The position numbers and the translations under genes were made by a program. The notes below the pieces were generated by a model, which saw only the letters and a list, made by a program, of their open reading frames with translations, searched no databases and was not told the DNA's origin. From Artemisia argyi (taxonomy: Eukaryota > Streptophyta > Magnoliopsida > Asterales > Asteraceae), in assembly GCA_030686995.1 (NCBI GenBank), contig CM060693.1:112823228-112887227 (forward strand): 64,000 bases of DNA, in the 5' to 3' direction. Positions 33,873 through 45,762 of the stretch are shown here, piece after piece. How positions within the stretch are numbered: the first letter of the stretch is position 1; each line of letters starts with the position of its first letter.

Positions 33873-35753
33873 TCCGACGAAGTGGAAGGTTGTCAAATAT
33901 TAGACGACCAAACAGAGATAATGAGGAATATGAAACTATCGATCTTACTCTTGATGGAGATAGTGAAAACGAACAAGGTATTGTGTATTCCTTTTTAGAA
34001 ATTATACGTTTTTATTTATTCACTTGTTATGTCTTAAAATGGTAGTGTAAGCTTAGGTATTGGTGGATGATGTGTATGAGTAGAATAAGTTGTGGAAAGT
34101 ACTTAGCTAACAATAAGTTTCTTATGGCTGGGTTTTGTATTAAGCTATTGGTCGATAATGGTTTCAAAATAAGCCATTATATGGGCGTGTGTATTAGTTA
34201 TACATGGTTGGGTTTTTGTATTAAGCTGTTAGTCGATTATGTGTTAAGATTTTTATATGGCTTGGTTTTGAAGACTTACATTCTGTATTTGTGTTTAGTT
34301 GTTTATTGTAGCTACTTAGATATGATGGTGTATTAGCTACATATGGTGGCATGAAGGTGTATTAGTTGCTAAGGATTCATGTGTAGTTGTGGCATACTTT
34401 TGGAAATAGTTTGGACTGTGTGTTAGTTGATACAAGCGCGTGTCTATTATTTCATAGGTTAAATTTGAAAAAACAGTCAAAGTAAAGTGGTGTTTGGCAC
34501 AAGCCTCCTTTTCAAGTTGTTGTCATTTTAAGTAATCAAATCAGTTCTATTCAGCTATATTTAAGTGATTTAAGCAGCTTTTGATTCAGTTTTAATGTTT
34601 GCATTAAGTTTTGAAGTTAGTTTATTAGTTTTCTAACTTTCTTGTTCTTAAGATTTTAAAACATCTTATATTAGAATTCTTAGGTGACGGTGTTTTAGTA
34701 GTTAAATTTTGAGTCAGAATAGTCGGTTAAGTAAGTTGAGTCAGTGTCAAAAAGTTTTCTAAGTCTATTGGTTATTTGTGTTGACTGTGTCAAATGTACC
34801 AAAATTAATTAGGTCACAACATTTAACTAAGTAGGTTAGATTTAGGTTTTGAATTTGTTTTCACTGATATTTTGTTGGTCCTTTTCAATTTGTTTTAGCT
34901 TATTTAAGTCTTTTGAGCTTGTTGTCTTAATTGTGGGCTGCACATTCTGAATTATGTCACAACATTTAACTAAGTAGGTTAGATTTCGGCCTGCACATTC
35001 TGAACCAGTTGAAACAGCCATCCATACCGTAAGTTCTTATAAGGTCCATGTAAAAATAAAAAATAAATCCATTATACACTTTGTCAACATTAGTGTTTCA
35101 AAACTAGTTATAATCAGATGTTAGTGTTCAGAACGTATTCATCATAGATTTCCAAATGAAGATTTTAGTGTTCAAAACTTGTTATAATCTCATAAAATTT
35201 AGTTTCCTGGTTAGATTAGTAGTTTATTTTTAAGAACCAACAACTAATACACATTCATGAACCCATATTGCAACAAATGCAATACTACACGTAATAACAA
35301 CTAATACACGCTTCTCAATTAGCTGTGCATGTGTACTAGTTGCGAGTTATTTATGTCTATTAGATGGAATAAACCTACGTGTGTGTAATACCATTCATTT
35401 GTAGCATATAATTTACATGTTGGTTATATAATTATGTGTATTAGATGGAATAAACATATGTGTGTGTAAGGATTCAAGTGTAGGTATGGTATGAATGTGT
35501 ATTAGTTTCTTTAGGAGTAATGTGTACTTTTTTTTTGCTTAGTGATTTGCTATGTAGTTGCAATCATACAGGTTGCAAAGCGAACACATCCAACCTTTGT
35601 GTACCATTTTATTAGTTGATTGTGTAATAAATAAACCAATCAGAAATGTGTATTAATTGATATCGTACTTCTAAAAAAAAGAGTTTTAAACAAACCAATC
35701 ATTATTAGTGTGTAACTAAAGTGTATTATGTTGCAGGGTTAATGTTGTATATA

Positions 35754-35757
<4 letters not shown>

Positions 35758-35799
<42 letters not shown>
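35758..35799. repeat. T(42) homopolymer in an intron
   Basis: Run of about 42 T shortly upstream of the splice acceptor at 35815. It acts as, or expanded from, the polypyrimidine tract. Confidence 0.95.
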
Positions 35800-35800
<1 letters not shown>

Positions 35801-37367
35801 TATGTGATCAATCAGATAATGATGTGCAAGTTGAAGGAGAAAATTTGGATAATGGTGTGGAGAATCCCGTAGCAACCGAAGAAATGGATGTGAATCCGGA
35901 TAAGAGGACGGAAAAGCAGGGACCTATAGGATCGGCAAATGCAAAAGGTAATATATGTGTAAAGGGTGATTTTTAGTAAAGTTATGTGTGACTGTTTTTT
36001 AAATATGAGTGTTAAGTTTGTATGTTCGCTTAATATGTTTCATGTTGTGTATAGGGGAGAATATGGATATTGACATTGAAGCGGATAAGGAAACTGAAAA
36101 AGTTGATAGTTTGAACAATGACGAGGGACATAAAAAAAAAAGGTGAAAAGGGATATGGGTTTGAAAAAAATGGAGCATGGAAGAGCGGGAACTGGTAAAG
36201 GTAATTTATAGATAAGAGATTATTTATGTGTGTTTTTTTAATGATCTTAGTTGTATATTTTATGGAAACTTATTGTGTCAACAGGCAAACGTGCAGCGGG
36301 TAAGCGAAAAATGGAACCAGAAGCAGGAAAAGGGAAAAAAATATTTGATAATGGTGGAAAGGGTAAATTTAAAGCTAATTTCATTTTGTGTTAAAGTTTT
36401 AATCAATGCCGGCAATGAAAAGTGTGTATGTGTTTAAATATATTAATGTGAATGACCATTTTTTTCGCGTGTCAGGAGAAAATAATGCTGTTGCTATAGA
36501 TGGACAATCATCGGACGATGATTTCGTTTCTAAGCCGAAAACAAAGATACAGAAAGTGAATGTGAGTACGAAAAAAAAATTTACTACAAAAAGGTTTGAA
36601 CTGAAACGTAAAGTAGGATCACAAACTAAAAAAGGGGGAAAAAAGCGGGTTCTAATGTTGGTAGAATTGAGACTAGAGTACGTTTAAGGAATCCACCAAC
36701 CAACTTATTTCGTGTGATAACATAAATGTCAGGTAAGGATGTAATAAGTATGGGTTTTGGTGAATTCCTAGAGTTTAAGATAGATGATGTACCGACCTGA
36801 CTAGGTTACTGGTTGTTAGATAAGTTTGATGCAGACACATGCATTTTGGATGTAAATGGTAGGAGAATAAGCATTACACGAGAGTTAGTAAAAAATATGT
36901 TAGGTGTACCAATGGGGGAAAACACATAGATACTCGTGATAATTTAGATATAGAAACCTACTAATAAAGCAGTGGAAGGGACAATTTGGGAAGGATGTTA
37001 AAAAGTTTTATAATACTCATGTTGCGGATGAAATACTGAAGGAACCAAAACGAGGTGGCTGGTTGTTTAAGCTAAATTTCTTGGTATTGTTTTTTTCAAC
37101 AATTGGTGAGCTGAATTTGAGCAATACCGTTAATCTACGGTTCATACCGTGTATCAACAACGAAGATGATATACCAAAGCTGGACTGGTGGACGTATATA
37201 ATCGAGTGTTTGGTCCGAACAAAAAGAGCATGGAATCGGAATCAACATTTCAGTGGTCCTATAATTTTACTACTGGTATGTAATTGTTATGTATTCAGCG
37301 TGTGTTTAGTGTTTCGTAAATATTTAGAAATTGTACTTTGATAATTAATTATTAAATTGAATCACAG

Positions 37368-37747
37368 GTTGTATATGCCACTTTAGATACACCTATCAAA
37401 CACTGGTCTTCAGATTTGTTGTATAAGCTAGAAGCCGATATGTTTCGTAAGGCATCTGTTGGTGATGCATCTGGTGATGATAAAGATGGCGTTGAAGAAA
37501 CACATTCAGAGGGTAATATATTGTTGATTTTTAATTAGACTAGTGTTAAAGAAACTGGTTGTGTATGCCACTTTAGATACACCTATCAAACACTGGTCTT
37601 CAGATTTGTTGTATAAGCTAGAAGCCGATATGTTTCATAAGGCATCTGTTGGTGATGCATCTGGTGATGATAAAGATGGCGTTGAAGAAACACATTCAGA
37701 GGGTAATATATTGTTGATTTTTAATTAGACTAGTGTTAAAGAAACTG
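37368..37747 (+). repeat. 190-bp tandem duplication of an exon
   Basis: Copies 37368-37557 and 37558-37747 are nearly identical; the visible changes are TATATG/TGTATG and CGTAAG/CATAAG. Each has the exon VVYATLDTPIKHW...EETHSE, its donor and about 45 bp of intron. The first copy is preceded by a true acceptor ATCACAG, the second by AAACTG. The second copy lacks a splice acceptor. Confidence 0.92.
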
Positions 37748-38562
37748 GTCTTGTAAAGTAAATGTATATTATTATGTTGTAAAATAAGTGTGTATGGTTA
37801 TGCAGACATGGAAGAAGATAGCGATTTGGAAGATGATATGTTTGAAGACGATGGCGGTGATGGTGTACCAGAAGATGCGGAGGTACCTTCTTGTGTATAA
37901 AGACTATTTTCTATTGTTTGTCCCATAAATGTGTGTTTTGAAAACCATAGTTTATTAAAACATAACTTTTTTTTGTACTGGTAGGCGATGCAAAAGAAGG
38001 CGTCATCATATCTTAAAAGGGCTGCAGAACTGGTTGATATGGCGGACAAAGTGATAGATAAAGGAATTGAGGATAACCCATACGATCATGGTTTTTGGGA
38101 GTTGAAGGAACTTAGGGATCAGTTGTTTGTCCCGCGTAGATACTCTAATGAACCAGCAGACAATGAAGATGAGGAAGCATATGAGGAACGTGTTACACCA
38201 GAAAAGGGTGTGAATAAAAAGGGGAGTGGCGCAACAGATGACTATGTCTTCCCGTTTACACAGGTATATGGGACGCCTACCAAAGCAATTGGCATATCTG
38301 ATAAAGTGTGTAAAGAATGGGAGAGGAAGCATCAACAGATTCCCACTAGGCTTAATTTCGAAGATGATGTAGACTTCGATTTAAATGTGACACAGCCACC
38401 GGCAACGCATGGAAAAGTCGTTGATGATGAAATGGAAGAAGACCAGGTGTTGCTCGAGAGCCTAGGAGAATATGTATCACAAGATCCTGCTGATGGTGGT
38501 GGTTTTACGACGCCTGATCATCCCATTTCAGCGGGTGCTCAGGAAAGCAATACATCAAACAG

Positions 38563-38861
38563 GTTATATGTATTACTTGATCTTATCTCCTAAAAGTAGA
38601 TTTTAGGTTATATGTATTACTTGATCTAATCTCATAAAATAGGCTAGTTTGGGCTGCTACTTGTCCTGCACCACAGTCATATCTGCTTGTTAATTCCTAC
38701 ATATCTGATTATCCTTTTGTACTTTTAGCTTGAAGTTTGGTTTGTAAAGTAGTTTGTAGTTTAGGCTTTAGCATTCAGAGCTTAGTTTTTACTTTAGAGA
38801 TTCTTCATTAGCTTTTAATTAGTTAACAAGTCTGCCTATTAGGCTGTTTAGTTAGAGTTTA
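38563..38861. other. Spacer between gene relic and gypsy element
   Basis: A short duplication (GGTTATATGTATTACTTGAT at about 38563 and 38606) and otherwise AT-rich sequence. The gypsy coding region starts abruptly near 38862 with no LTR before it. Confidence 0.5.
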
Positions 38862-39954
38862 AGCTTGGAGACCCCGGAAAATTTCTCATTCCTTGTATTT
38901 TTCCGGGTATGGTTGAATGCTTCGCCTTGGCCGATCTTGGTGCTAGCATTAACCTGATGCCATATTCTGTGTGGAAGAAACTCTCTCTTCCCGAACTCAC
39001 TCCCACGTGCATGACTCTAGAGCTTGCCGATCGATCAATTTCTCGTCCACTTGGCATAGCCGAGGACGTATTCGTTAAAGTGGGAAAGTTCCACTTTCCA
39101 GCAGATTTTGTGATTGTTGACTTTGATGCCGATTCAAGGGTCCTCTTATTCTTGGAAGGGGATTACTTAGAACTGGGCGTGCTCTCATCGATGTATTTGA
39201 GCATGAGATCACATTGCGTGTTGGAACTGAAGCAATCACCTTCAACATTGATCAAACATCGAGGTACTCCTCTAATTATGACTCTGAATCGGTAAACCGA
39301 ATAGATGTCATCGATGTTGCGGCTGAGGAGTACGCTCAAGAGGTTTTAGGTTTCGTTGATGATTCTACGAGTGAAAATTTCACTCCATCTTCTTATCCCA
39401 TCATTGCCAATTCTTCTCCTTCCCTCACTCCGTTTGAGGGAAGTGACTTCATCTTAGAAGAGATTGAGTCCTTTCTCAAAAGATATTCGATTCCCGATGG
39501 AATCGATAACCAAGAGATTGACCCCGAGAGGGATATTCTTCTCCTTGAGAAATTGTTAAATGAAGATCCCTCTCCTCTTCCTGTTCTACCACAACAACTT
39601 CATAATCAGGAAATCAAATATGTTGAGAAAACTGATGATTTTCCTGAGGTCGAGCTTAAGGACTTGCCGCCTCATCTTGAGTATGCATTTCTGGAGGGTG
39701 ATGATAAATTACCCGTCATAATTGCTAAGGATTTAAGTGTTGAGGAAAAGGCTGCTCTAATAAAGGTTCTGAAGTCACATAAACAAGCAATTGCTTGGCG
39801 ACTCTCCGACATTAAGGGCATTGACCCTGAATTTTGTACCCACAAGATTTTAATGGAGGATGACTTCAAACCAGCAGTCCAACAACAAAGAAGGGTGGAT
39901 CCAAAAATTCATGTGATTAAACAAGAAGTTTTAAAACTTCTTGATGCCGGATAG
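38862..39954 (+). pseudogene. Gypsy protease region and linker
   Basis: Starts mid-protein at [10 protein letters not shown]. The aspartic protease active site is [11 protein letters not shown] near 38930. One base is missing near 39133, so the expected LILGRPF region switches frame and there reads LILGRGL. From there the frame (39214 onward) runs through an acidic linker to KPAVQQQRRVDPKI, the usual segment ahead of RT, and stops at TAG 39952-39954. In an intact element the protease cuts the polyprotein. Confidence 0.82.
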
Positions 39955-41145
39955 ATTTACCCTATCTCGGATAGTCCTTGGGTTAGCCCAATACATTGCG
40001 TTCCAAAAAAGGGTGGCATTACTGTTGTCACAAATGAGGAAAATGAGTTGATTCCAACTCGTTTGGTTACAAGGTGGCATGTCTGCATTGACTATCGCAA
40101 GTTAAATGACGCCACCTGTAAAGATCATTTTCCTCTGCCTTTTATGGATCAGATGCTCGAGAGATTAGCGGGGAATGAGTACTATTGCTTCCTCGATGGT
40201 TTCTCGGGTTACTTTCAGATTCCCATCGATCCGCAAGATCAAGAAAAAACCACTTTCACGTGCCCCTATGGAACTTTCGCATATAAACGTATGCCATTTG
40301 GTTTATGTAATGCTCCAGGCACGTTTCAAAGATGTATGATGGCCATATTTTCCGACATGATCGGAAAAACTATGGAGGTCTTTATGGACGATTTTTCGGT
40401 CATTGGGGATTCGTTCCAAACATGTCTCTCCCATTTAGACAACATGCTCAAACATTGTGAAGACACAAAGTTAAGTCTAAATTGGGAGAAGAGTCACTTT
40501 ATGGTCAAAGAGGGCATTGTCCTCGGCCATAAAATTTCAAAGAATGGGATTGAGGTCGACAAAGCTAAAGTGGATGTCATTGCAAAATTACCTCATCCCA
40601 CTACCGTCAAAGGTATAAGGAGTTTTTTGGGTCATGCCGGTTTTTACCGTAGGTTCATTCAAGATTTTTCTAAAATCGCCCGGCCTATGACCCATCTCCT
40701 CGAGAAGGATGCTCCTTTTATCTTCTCCCCCGAGTGCATCGAAGCTTTTGAAACATTAAAGAAAAAGCTTACCGAGGCACCGATTCTTGTTGCCCCCGAT
40801 TGGGACTTGCCCTTCGAACTCATGTGTGATGCTAGTGATTATGCGATAGGGGCAGTCTTGGGGCAACGAAAAACAAAACACTTTCAGCCTATACACTATG
40901 CGAGCAAAACTATGACCGAGGCTCAAAGTCATTACACCACCACTGAAAAAGAATTATTAGTTGTGGTGTATCCCTTTGAAAAATTCCGGCCATACTTAAT
41001 ATTGACCAAAAGCATAGTGTATACGGATCACTCGGCTTTGAAGTACCTCTTTGCAAAACAAGATGCAAAGCCGAGACTACTCCGTTGGGTTCTCCTCTTG
41101 CAAGAATTTGATATCATCATTCGTGATAAAAAAAAAAGGAGCTGA
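39955..41145 (+). pseudogene. Gypsy reverse transcriptase-RNase H
   Basis: Continues in the same frame after the [46 protein letters not shown] and the catalytic VFMDDFSV (FMDD at 40381-40392). Then come the RNase [15 protein letters not shown] (near 40830) and [10 protein letters not shown]. All key RT motifs are intact. The frame is lost at an A(10) run near 41128-41138. The RT copies element RNA in cytoplasmic particles. Confidence 0.9.
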
Positions 41146-42565
41146 GAACCTAGCTGCTGATCATCTCTCCCGATTGGAAAACCCCCATCAAGATGTCTTC
41201 GAAAAGAAGGAAATTAATGAAACCTTCCCTCTCGAGACACTCAATGTGGTTGCCTTTCGTGGAGATTCTATTACCCTATGGTTTGCCGATTTCGCAAACT
41301 ACCATGCGGGTAATTTTGTGGTGAAAGGGATGTCGTCCCAACAAAAGAACAAGTTCTTTAAAGATGTGAAACATTACTTCTGGGACGACCCCTACCTTTT
41401 CAAAGTCTGTGCGGATCAAGTCATCCGGCGGTGTGTTTATGGTCAAGAAGCCACTGAAATTCTTAAGGCTTGCCATGCTGGTCCCATGGGGGGCCACCAT
41501 AATCCAAACTACACCGCCAAAAAGGTGTTTGATTCCGGTTTCTACTGGCCCACGATCTACAAGGATGCCCAGGAATTGGTCAAATCCTGTGACGCTTGTC
41601 AACGTCACGGGAATATTTCACAAAAGAATGAAATGCCTCAAAATGCAATTCAAGTTTGTGAAATCTTTGACGTGTGGGGCATAGACTTTATGGGGCCATT
41701 TCCATCATCTCATGGAAATAAGTACATACTCGTGGCTGTTGACTATTTGTCAAAATGGGTTGAAGCGAAAGCTTTACCCACAAATGATGCCCGAGTTGTG
41801 GTAAAATTCTTGAAAGCTCTTTTTGCTCGATTTGGAACTCCACGTGCTATAATTAGTGATCGTGGTACGCATTTTTGCAATGACAAATTTGATAAAGTCA
41901 TGCAAAAGTATGGTGTAACTCACCGTCTTTCTACTGCGTACCACCCTCAAACAAGTGGACAAGTAGAAGTTTCCAATCGAGGCATTAAGAGAATATTGGA
42001 AAGAACTGTAGGTGAGAATCGTGCATCGTGGTCGGATAAATTAGATGATGCACTCTGGGCTTTCCGTACGGCTTACAAAACACCTATCGGGTGTACGCCT
42101 TACAAGCTTGTGTACGGGAAAGCGTGCCATCTACCGATCGAGCTTGAGCATAAAGCCTATTGGGCTCTTAAGCATGCCAATTTTGACCTCAAAACTGCGG
42201 GTGATCACAGGAAAGTTCAACTGAATGAATTAAATGAACTTCGTGATCTAGCTTACGAGAACTCTTTGATCTATAAAGAAAAGACAAAGAAGATTCATGA
42301 CTCCAAAATTAAGAACCGCGTTTTTAACGTTGATGATCGAGTCCTTCTTTTCAACTCTAGACTCAAGATCTTCTCGGGAAATCTCAAAACCCGATGGACT
42401 AGTCCATTCACTATCGCTAAGGTTTATCCTTATGGCACCGTCGAATTATCTCAAAATGACGGTCCTAATTTCAAAGTGAATGGACATCGTTTAAAGCACT
42501 ACTTTGGAGAGGACATACCATCAATGGTTGTCCCAGATCTCCAAACTTTCCCCAAGGACAATTGA
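41129..42565 (+). pseudogene. Gypsy integrase
   Basis: After the A-run frameshift the reading resumes at [15 protein letters not shown] and stays open to TGA 42563-42565. The zinc-binding HHCC region ([10 protein letters not shown] ... CDACQRH) is followed by the catalytic D ([10 protein letters not shown]), D (IISDRGTHF) and E ([10 protein letters not shown]) with 35 residues between the last two, the DD35E pattern. The C-terminal part ([29 protein letters not shown]) lacks a chromodomain. This is the best preserved coding stretch of the window. Confidence 0.9.
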
Positions 42566-44426
42566 ATTCGGGGATCGAGTCAAACTAGCGACTCGATAAA
42601 CAAAAACAGTAGCATAAACATGGGTTTTCACCCATGTCTCTGATTTCTTTCTACTTTCTAACACCCTAGTGTGGGGGAGTGGCCACCCCCCGCAGCTGTT
42701 TTCAATGTATATATCCTTTGTGAAAAAAAAATGTGTGTTTGTATGTACATATAAATAAAGTGAAAAATGAAAAACGATGTAGTGTTGTTTGCTTGCATCC
42801 TAGACTGAGCTTACCTACTTATAAGAAATGTTGATGTAGTGTTGTTTGCTTGCATCCTAGACTGAGCTTACCTACTTATAAGTTTGTTTTAAGCTTATTG
42901 AGTGGATTAGAGTCCTTGCCAACTCACTGAGTGATCATATTACTCAGTGTATGCCCCCTATTTCACAAGCTCCTAGTTACCCCATTACTTAAGCTCATCC
43001 TGAGCTTGTGGGTTATTTGAAAAGCCCTTATGGCCAGCTTGTAGGTTCTTAGCTTGTTTTGAGCTTCTCAGTTAGTTTGATAAGTTGATTTTGCTTTTTG
43101 ACCTTGTCCCATTTCTTGTGTACCCTGAACTTGCAGTGTAAGTGAGGCTTTTTCATAAGCCTTTCATAAGCTCCTCAGTGGACCCCATTGTGTGAGACTT
43201 GGTTCTTTGGAAAGCCTACCACCCCAACTTGAAATCTCAGTCCTTAGTTGGTGTTTATCAGCTTATTTCATAAGCTTATTTTAGCCTTGAGATTGAGTGC
43301 AGGCCTGAGTTGTTCACAGGTGGTTGTGAATTGCTTATTTAAGTATAGCTTCTTGTTTATTGTGCTTTTTCAGCTTTTTCAGCTTATTTTCATTACATCT
43401 CAGTAGTAATAGCTTATTGTGCTCATGGTTCTCAGTTCGTTGCTTGTTTGATAAGCTTTTGTACCTTATAATCTCAAAATAAGCACTGTTAAGCTTATTT
43501 GCATGCACACAGCTCATTAATAAGCCCTAGCAAAAGTTCCTTCACAAAAAGTGTTTTTTTTAGTTGTAAAATAGTTGTGTAAAATAAAAATTAGAAAAAG
43601 ACAAAAAATTAGAAAGTGATAGCTTCTATTTAAGCCATTTTGGCTTATTTTCTGCTTATTCATAAGCGACATCTGTTTTTAAATTTTTATTAGGCTTCTG
43701 TAATCATAATAGATTTTTAGTAATTTTTTCAGATTTTTCCTTAATCATTTAGTATTTTTTATAATTTAGTTTAATTTAAATCAATTAAATAATTAGTTTT
43801 TAATTATTAATAATTAATTAAAAAGTAGGAAAAATAGTTTTTCTGTTTTAAAATTAGTTTTATAATATTTTAGATTTTTCTAAATTTAGTTTTCATTTTT
43901 CTAGTTAAATTTCATAATAATTTGTAATTTAGGATAATTTAGTTAATTAAAAAGTAATTAATAATTAGTAATTAATTAATAGTAATTAATTAAATAGTTG
44001 TAAAAATAATTTTAATTTTCCAAAAATTTTCTTACATCATTAGGATTGTAAAAATATAATTTTCATAACCGTAGGACTTTGTTTACTTCCGTTTCACTTT
44101 TTAATTTGCGCGTTCGCGTTTATTTTAAACTCAAACGCACGTTTTTAGGTTAAATCACGTTTTTAGGTAATCTGATAATCAGTAATTGTTAATAAAGTGT
44201 TTCTAAGTTATTTTCCATCATAATCTCGTAGTGTAACCATAATAATCAAATTCCTGACCTTCCTGATTAATCACCCGATCATTTAAAACGTTTACAAATA
44301 CAATTGCACGCCTCGTCGGGACATAACGACCCGGGGATTCCCTAAACTCCTTGGTTAGTTGGTTTTTGACGTTTGACTTGGTTGACCATCACCTGGTCAA
44401 TTTAGTTGACCTTCTAGGACCAATCA
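42566..44426 (+). repeat. 3' tail and 3' part of LTR of gypsy element
   Basis: 42566-42776 is the shared 3' tail (hairpin CATGGGTTTTCACCCATG, then AGTGTGGGGGAG). The usual further tail, final polypurine tract and LTR start TGATGAG are missing, so a deletion joins the tail to the LTR body. A 50-bp tandem duplication follows (GATGTAGTGTTGTTTGCTTG at 42777 and 42833). From about 43550 to 44426 it resembles 47370-48577 of element A, including CTCGTCGGGACATAACGACC and the final CCAATCA. Confidence 0.65.
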
Positions 44427-44517
44427 GCATGCTTGGCTAGACGTTGGGTATAAATACCGCCTACCTCATGGGTTATGAGGTGTGTATTCTTACTATATGC
44501 AATGCGAGTTCTTCTTA

Positions 44518-44577
<60 letters not shown>

Positions 44578-44683
44578 TCTCTAAAGTGCTCACACCCACT
44601 TTACTTTATATAGATTAGTTCTTGTAGACGTGATATTATTGGAACAACAATACGCGGTAGAAAGACGATGTGTAACACCATAC
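44427..44683 (+). promoter_or_regulatory. Promoter-like block: TATA, hairpin, (TC)n
   Basis: A TATA-like GGTATAAATACC (about 44447-44458) is followed by the hairpin ACCTCAT-GGGTT-ATGAGGT (44463-44481), a (TC)n run at 44521-44569 and AAAGTGCTCACACCCAC. This order resembles a core promoter plus 5' leader, of a host gene or another LTR. No coding follows because element A is inserted at 44684. The preceding CATAC is the predicted target duplication of A. Confidence 0.35.
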
Positions 44684-44869
44684 TGATGAGTGCTTAAACA
44701 CTCATCATTTTTGGTCATTCTGAACTGCAAAAACATACAAAAACACTCAGAAATGCATCAAAATACTGAAAATATTTCAAAATTGTGTTTTATATGTTTT
44801 AGATGCAAAAAGAGTAAAAACAGATGAAAAACGTACAAAGTTTGCAAAATTGGCAGTTTCAGTCCCCCA

Positions 44870-45300
44870 ACTTTCATAAAATGTCAAAACTAGTCCCTGG
44901 ATATTCAAAATATGGAAAATTATCACCAAAGGTCCTTTTAAAATCATAAGTTGTCATATTTAGTCCTTTGGTGAAAAATCTCAAAAGTTTTGGAAATTTA
45001 CAATTTTGGTCCCTGGAGTTTCAAACTTTGACAGATTTGGTCCCTGGTGGGATATTTTTGAAGGAAAAATCATTTTTGGTCCTTGTTCTATTCATATTTG
45101 GCACGAATGATCCTTGGGTGAAAAATTGGAGAAATTACAGTTTAGGTCCCTAAAGTTTCACAAGTTGGCAGTTTTGGTCCCTGGAATTTCAAAAGTGGAA
45201 AAATATCAAAATAGGACCGTATACTATTCAAGATTGGCAATTTACACCCTTGTGATAACTTTGGAAGATTAACAACTTCAGCCCTCCACTTTTACTAAAT
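44870..45300 (+). repeat. GGTCCCTG-type interspersed repeat array in LTR
   Basis: Variants of TTTGGTCCCTGG or TTTAGTCCTTTG followed by an A/T-rich stretch recur about every 30-60 bp (near 44893, 44933, 44964, 45008, 45040, 45078, 45112, 45146 and 45176). The same array is in the 3' LTR (51845-52300) and, in inverted form, in both LTRs of element B (54955-55335 and 62050-62430). Confidence 0.7.
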
Positions 45301-45754
45301 TACATGAATGGTCCTTGTGATTAAACTTAAAACCAAATGGACCCTTGATATTAAAACAAACCAACCAAACTAATCCTAATCCAATAACCAACCTGGTCCA
45401 CACCCTTAGTCCACTTAAAGTCCAGTCCACCCATCCCTTTTGAATATCAAAACCGGTCAAACCCGTCAGTCAAACTCACCCCCGTCCACTGTTCATCACC
45501 CCCTTCTTCCCCTTAAAACCTGCTCCCTGTCCCCTCCATCTCCCCTCTCCTCTCCACAATTCCCTCACCAACTTCACCTTCCTCATTAATACTAACACCA
45601 ACCCACCATTAATTACATCCACCTGTCAAACCAACCCCCACCCAAAATACCTAAACTCCAATTCCCGCCAAAACCATTTTGAATGGCTCAGATCACTTGA
45701 AGCTCATCCAAGGGCTAGAAATGAGTGGGAAAGAAAGAGACAAGCCCCAGGGCA

Positions 45755-45762
45755 TATATAAG
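45755..45762 (+). promoter_or_regulatory. Putative LTR TATA box
   Basis: TATATAAG within GGGCATATATAAGTC, just 3' of the GC-richer U3 part. Element B has AATATAAAG at the equivalent place (minus strand, near 54421 and 61519). It is a candidate core promoter; no start site can be read from sequence alone. Confidence 0.4.

Larger units (their letters stand above)
33873..38562 (+). pseudogene. Ulp1-protease-like family gene, N-terminal part, decayed
   Basis: Multi-exon plus-strand remnant. Supported exons: 33873-33977 (RRSGRLSNIRRPN), 35816-35947, about 36055-36144, 36285-36364, 36477-36930 (frameshift near 36640, several stops), about 36960-37275, 37368-37512, 37806-37882 and 37985-38562. Most have AG and GT borders. 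The core reads SMGFGEFLEF, LGYWLLDKFDADT, KNMLGVPMGEN, GGWLFKLNFLVLFF and YATLDTPIKHW. This is the N-terminal domain that precedes the C48 cysteine protease domain in plant Ulp1-like families, and corresponds to the fragment at 1248-1716. The early exons encode acidic and basic linkers (K/R-rich, nuclear-signal-like). The protease domain is absent: similarity ends before a gypsy element begins at 38862. Confidence 0.6.
38862..44426 (+). mobile_element. Athila/Tat-like Ty3/gypsy element, 5'-truncated
   Basis: Contains protease, RT, RNase H and integrase in gypsy order, then a 3' untranslated tail and the end of an LTR. Gag, primer-binding site and 5' LTR are missing. No chromodomain follows integrase, and the motif set ([13 protein letters not shown]) fits the Athila/Tat branch. 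The LTR end ...GGACCAATCA at 44426 matches the LTR end of elements A and B (CCAATCA). The tail after the pol stop (GCTAGCGACTCG-type, CATGGGTTTTCACCCATG, GTGTGGGGGAG) is shared with A and B. Confidence 0.85.
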
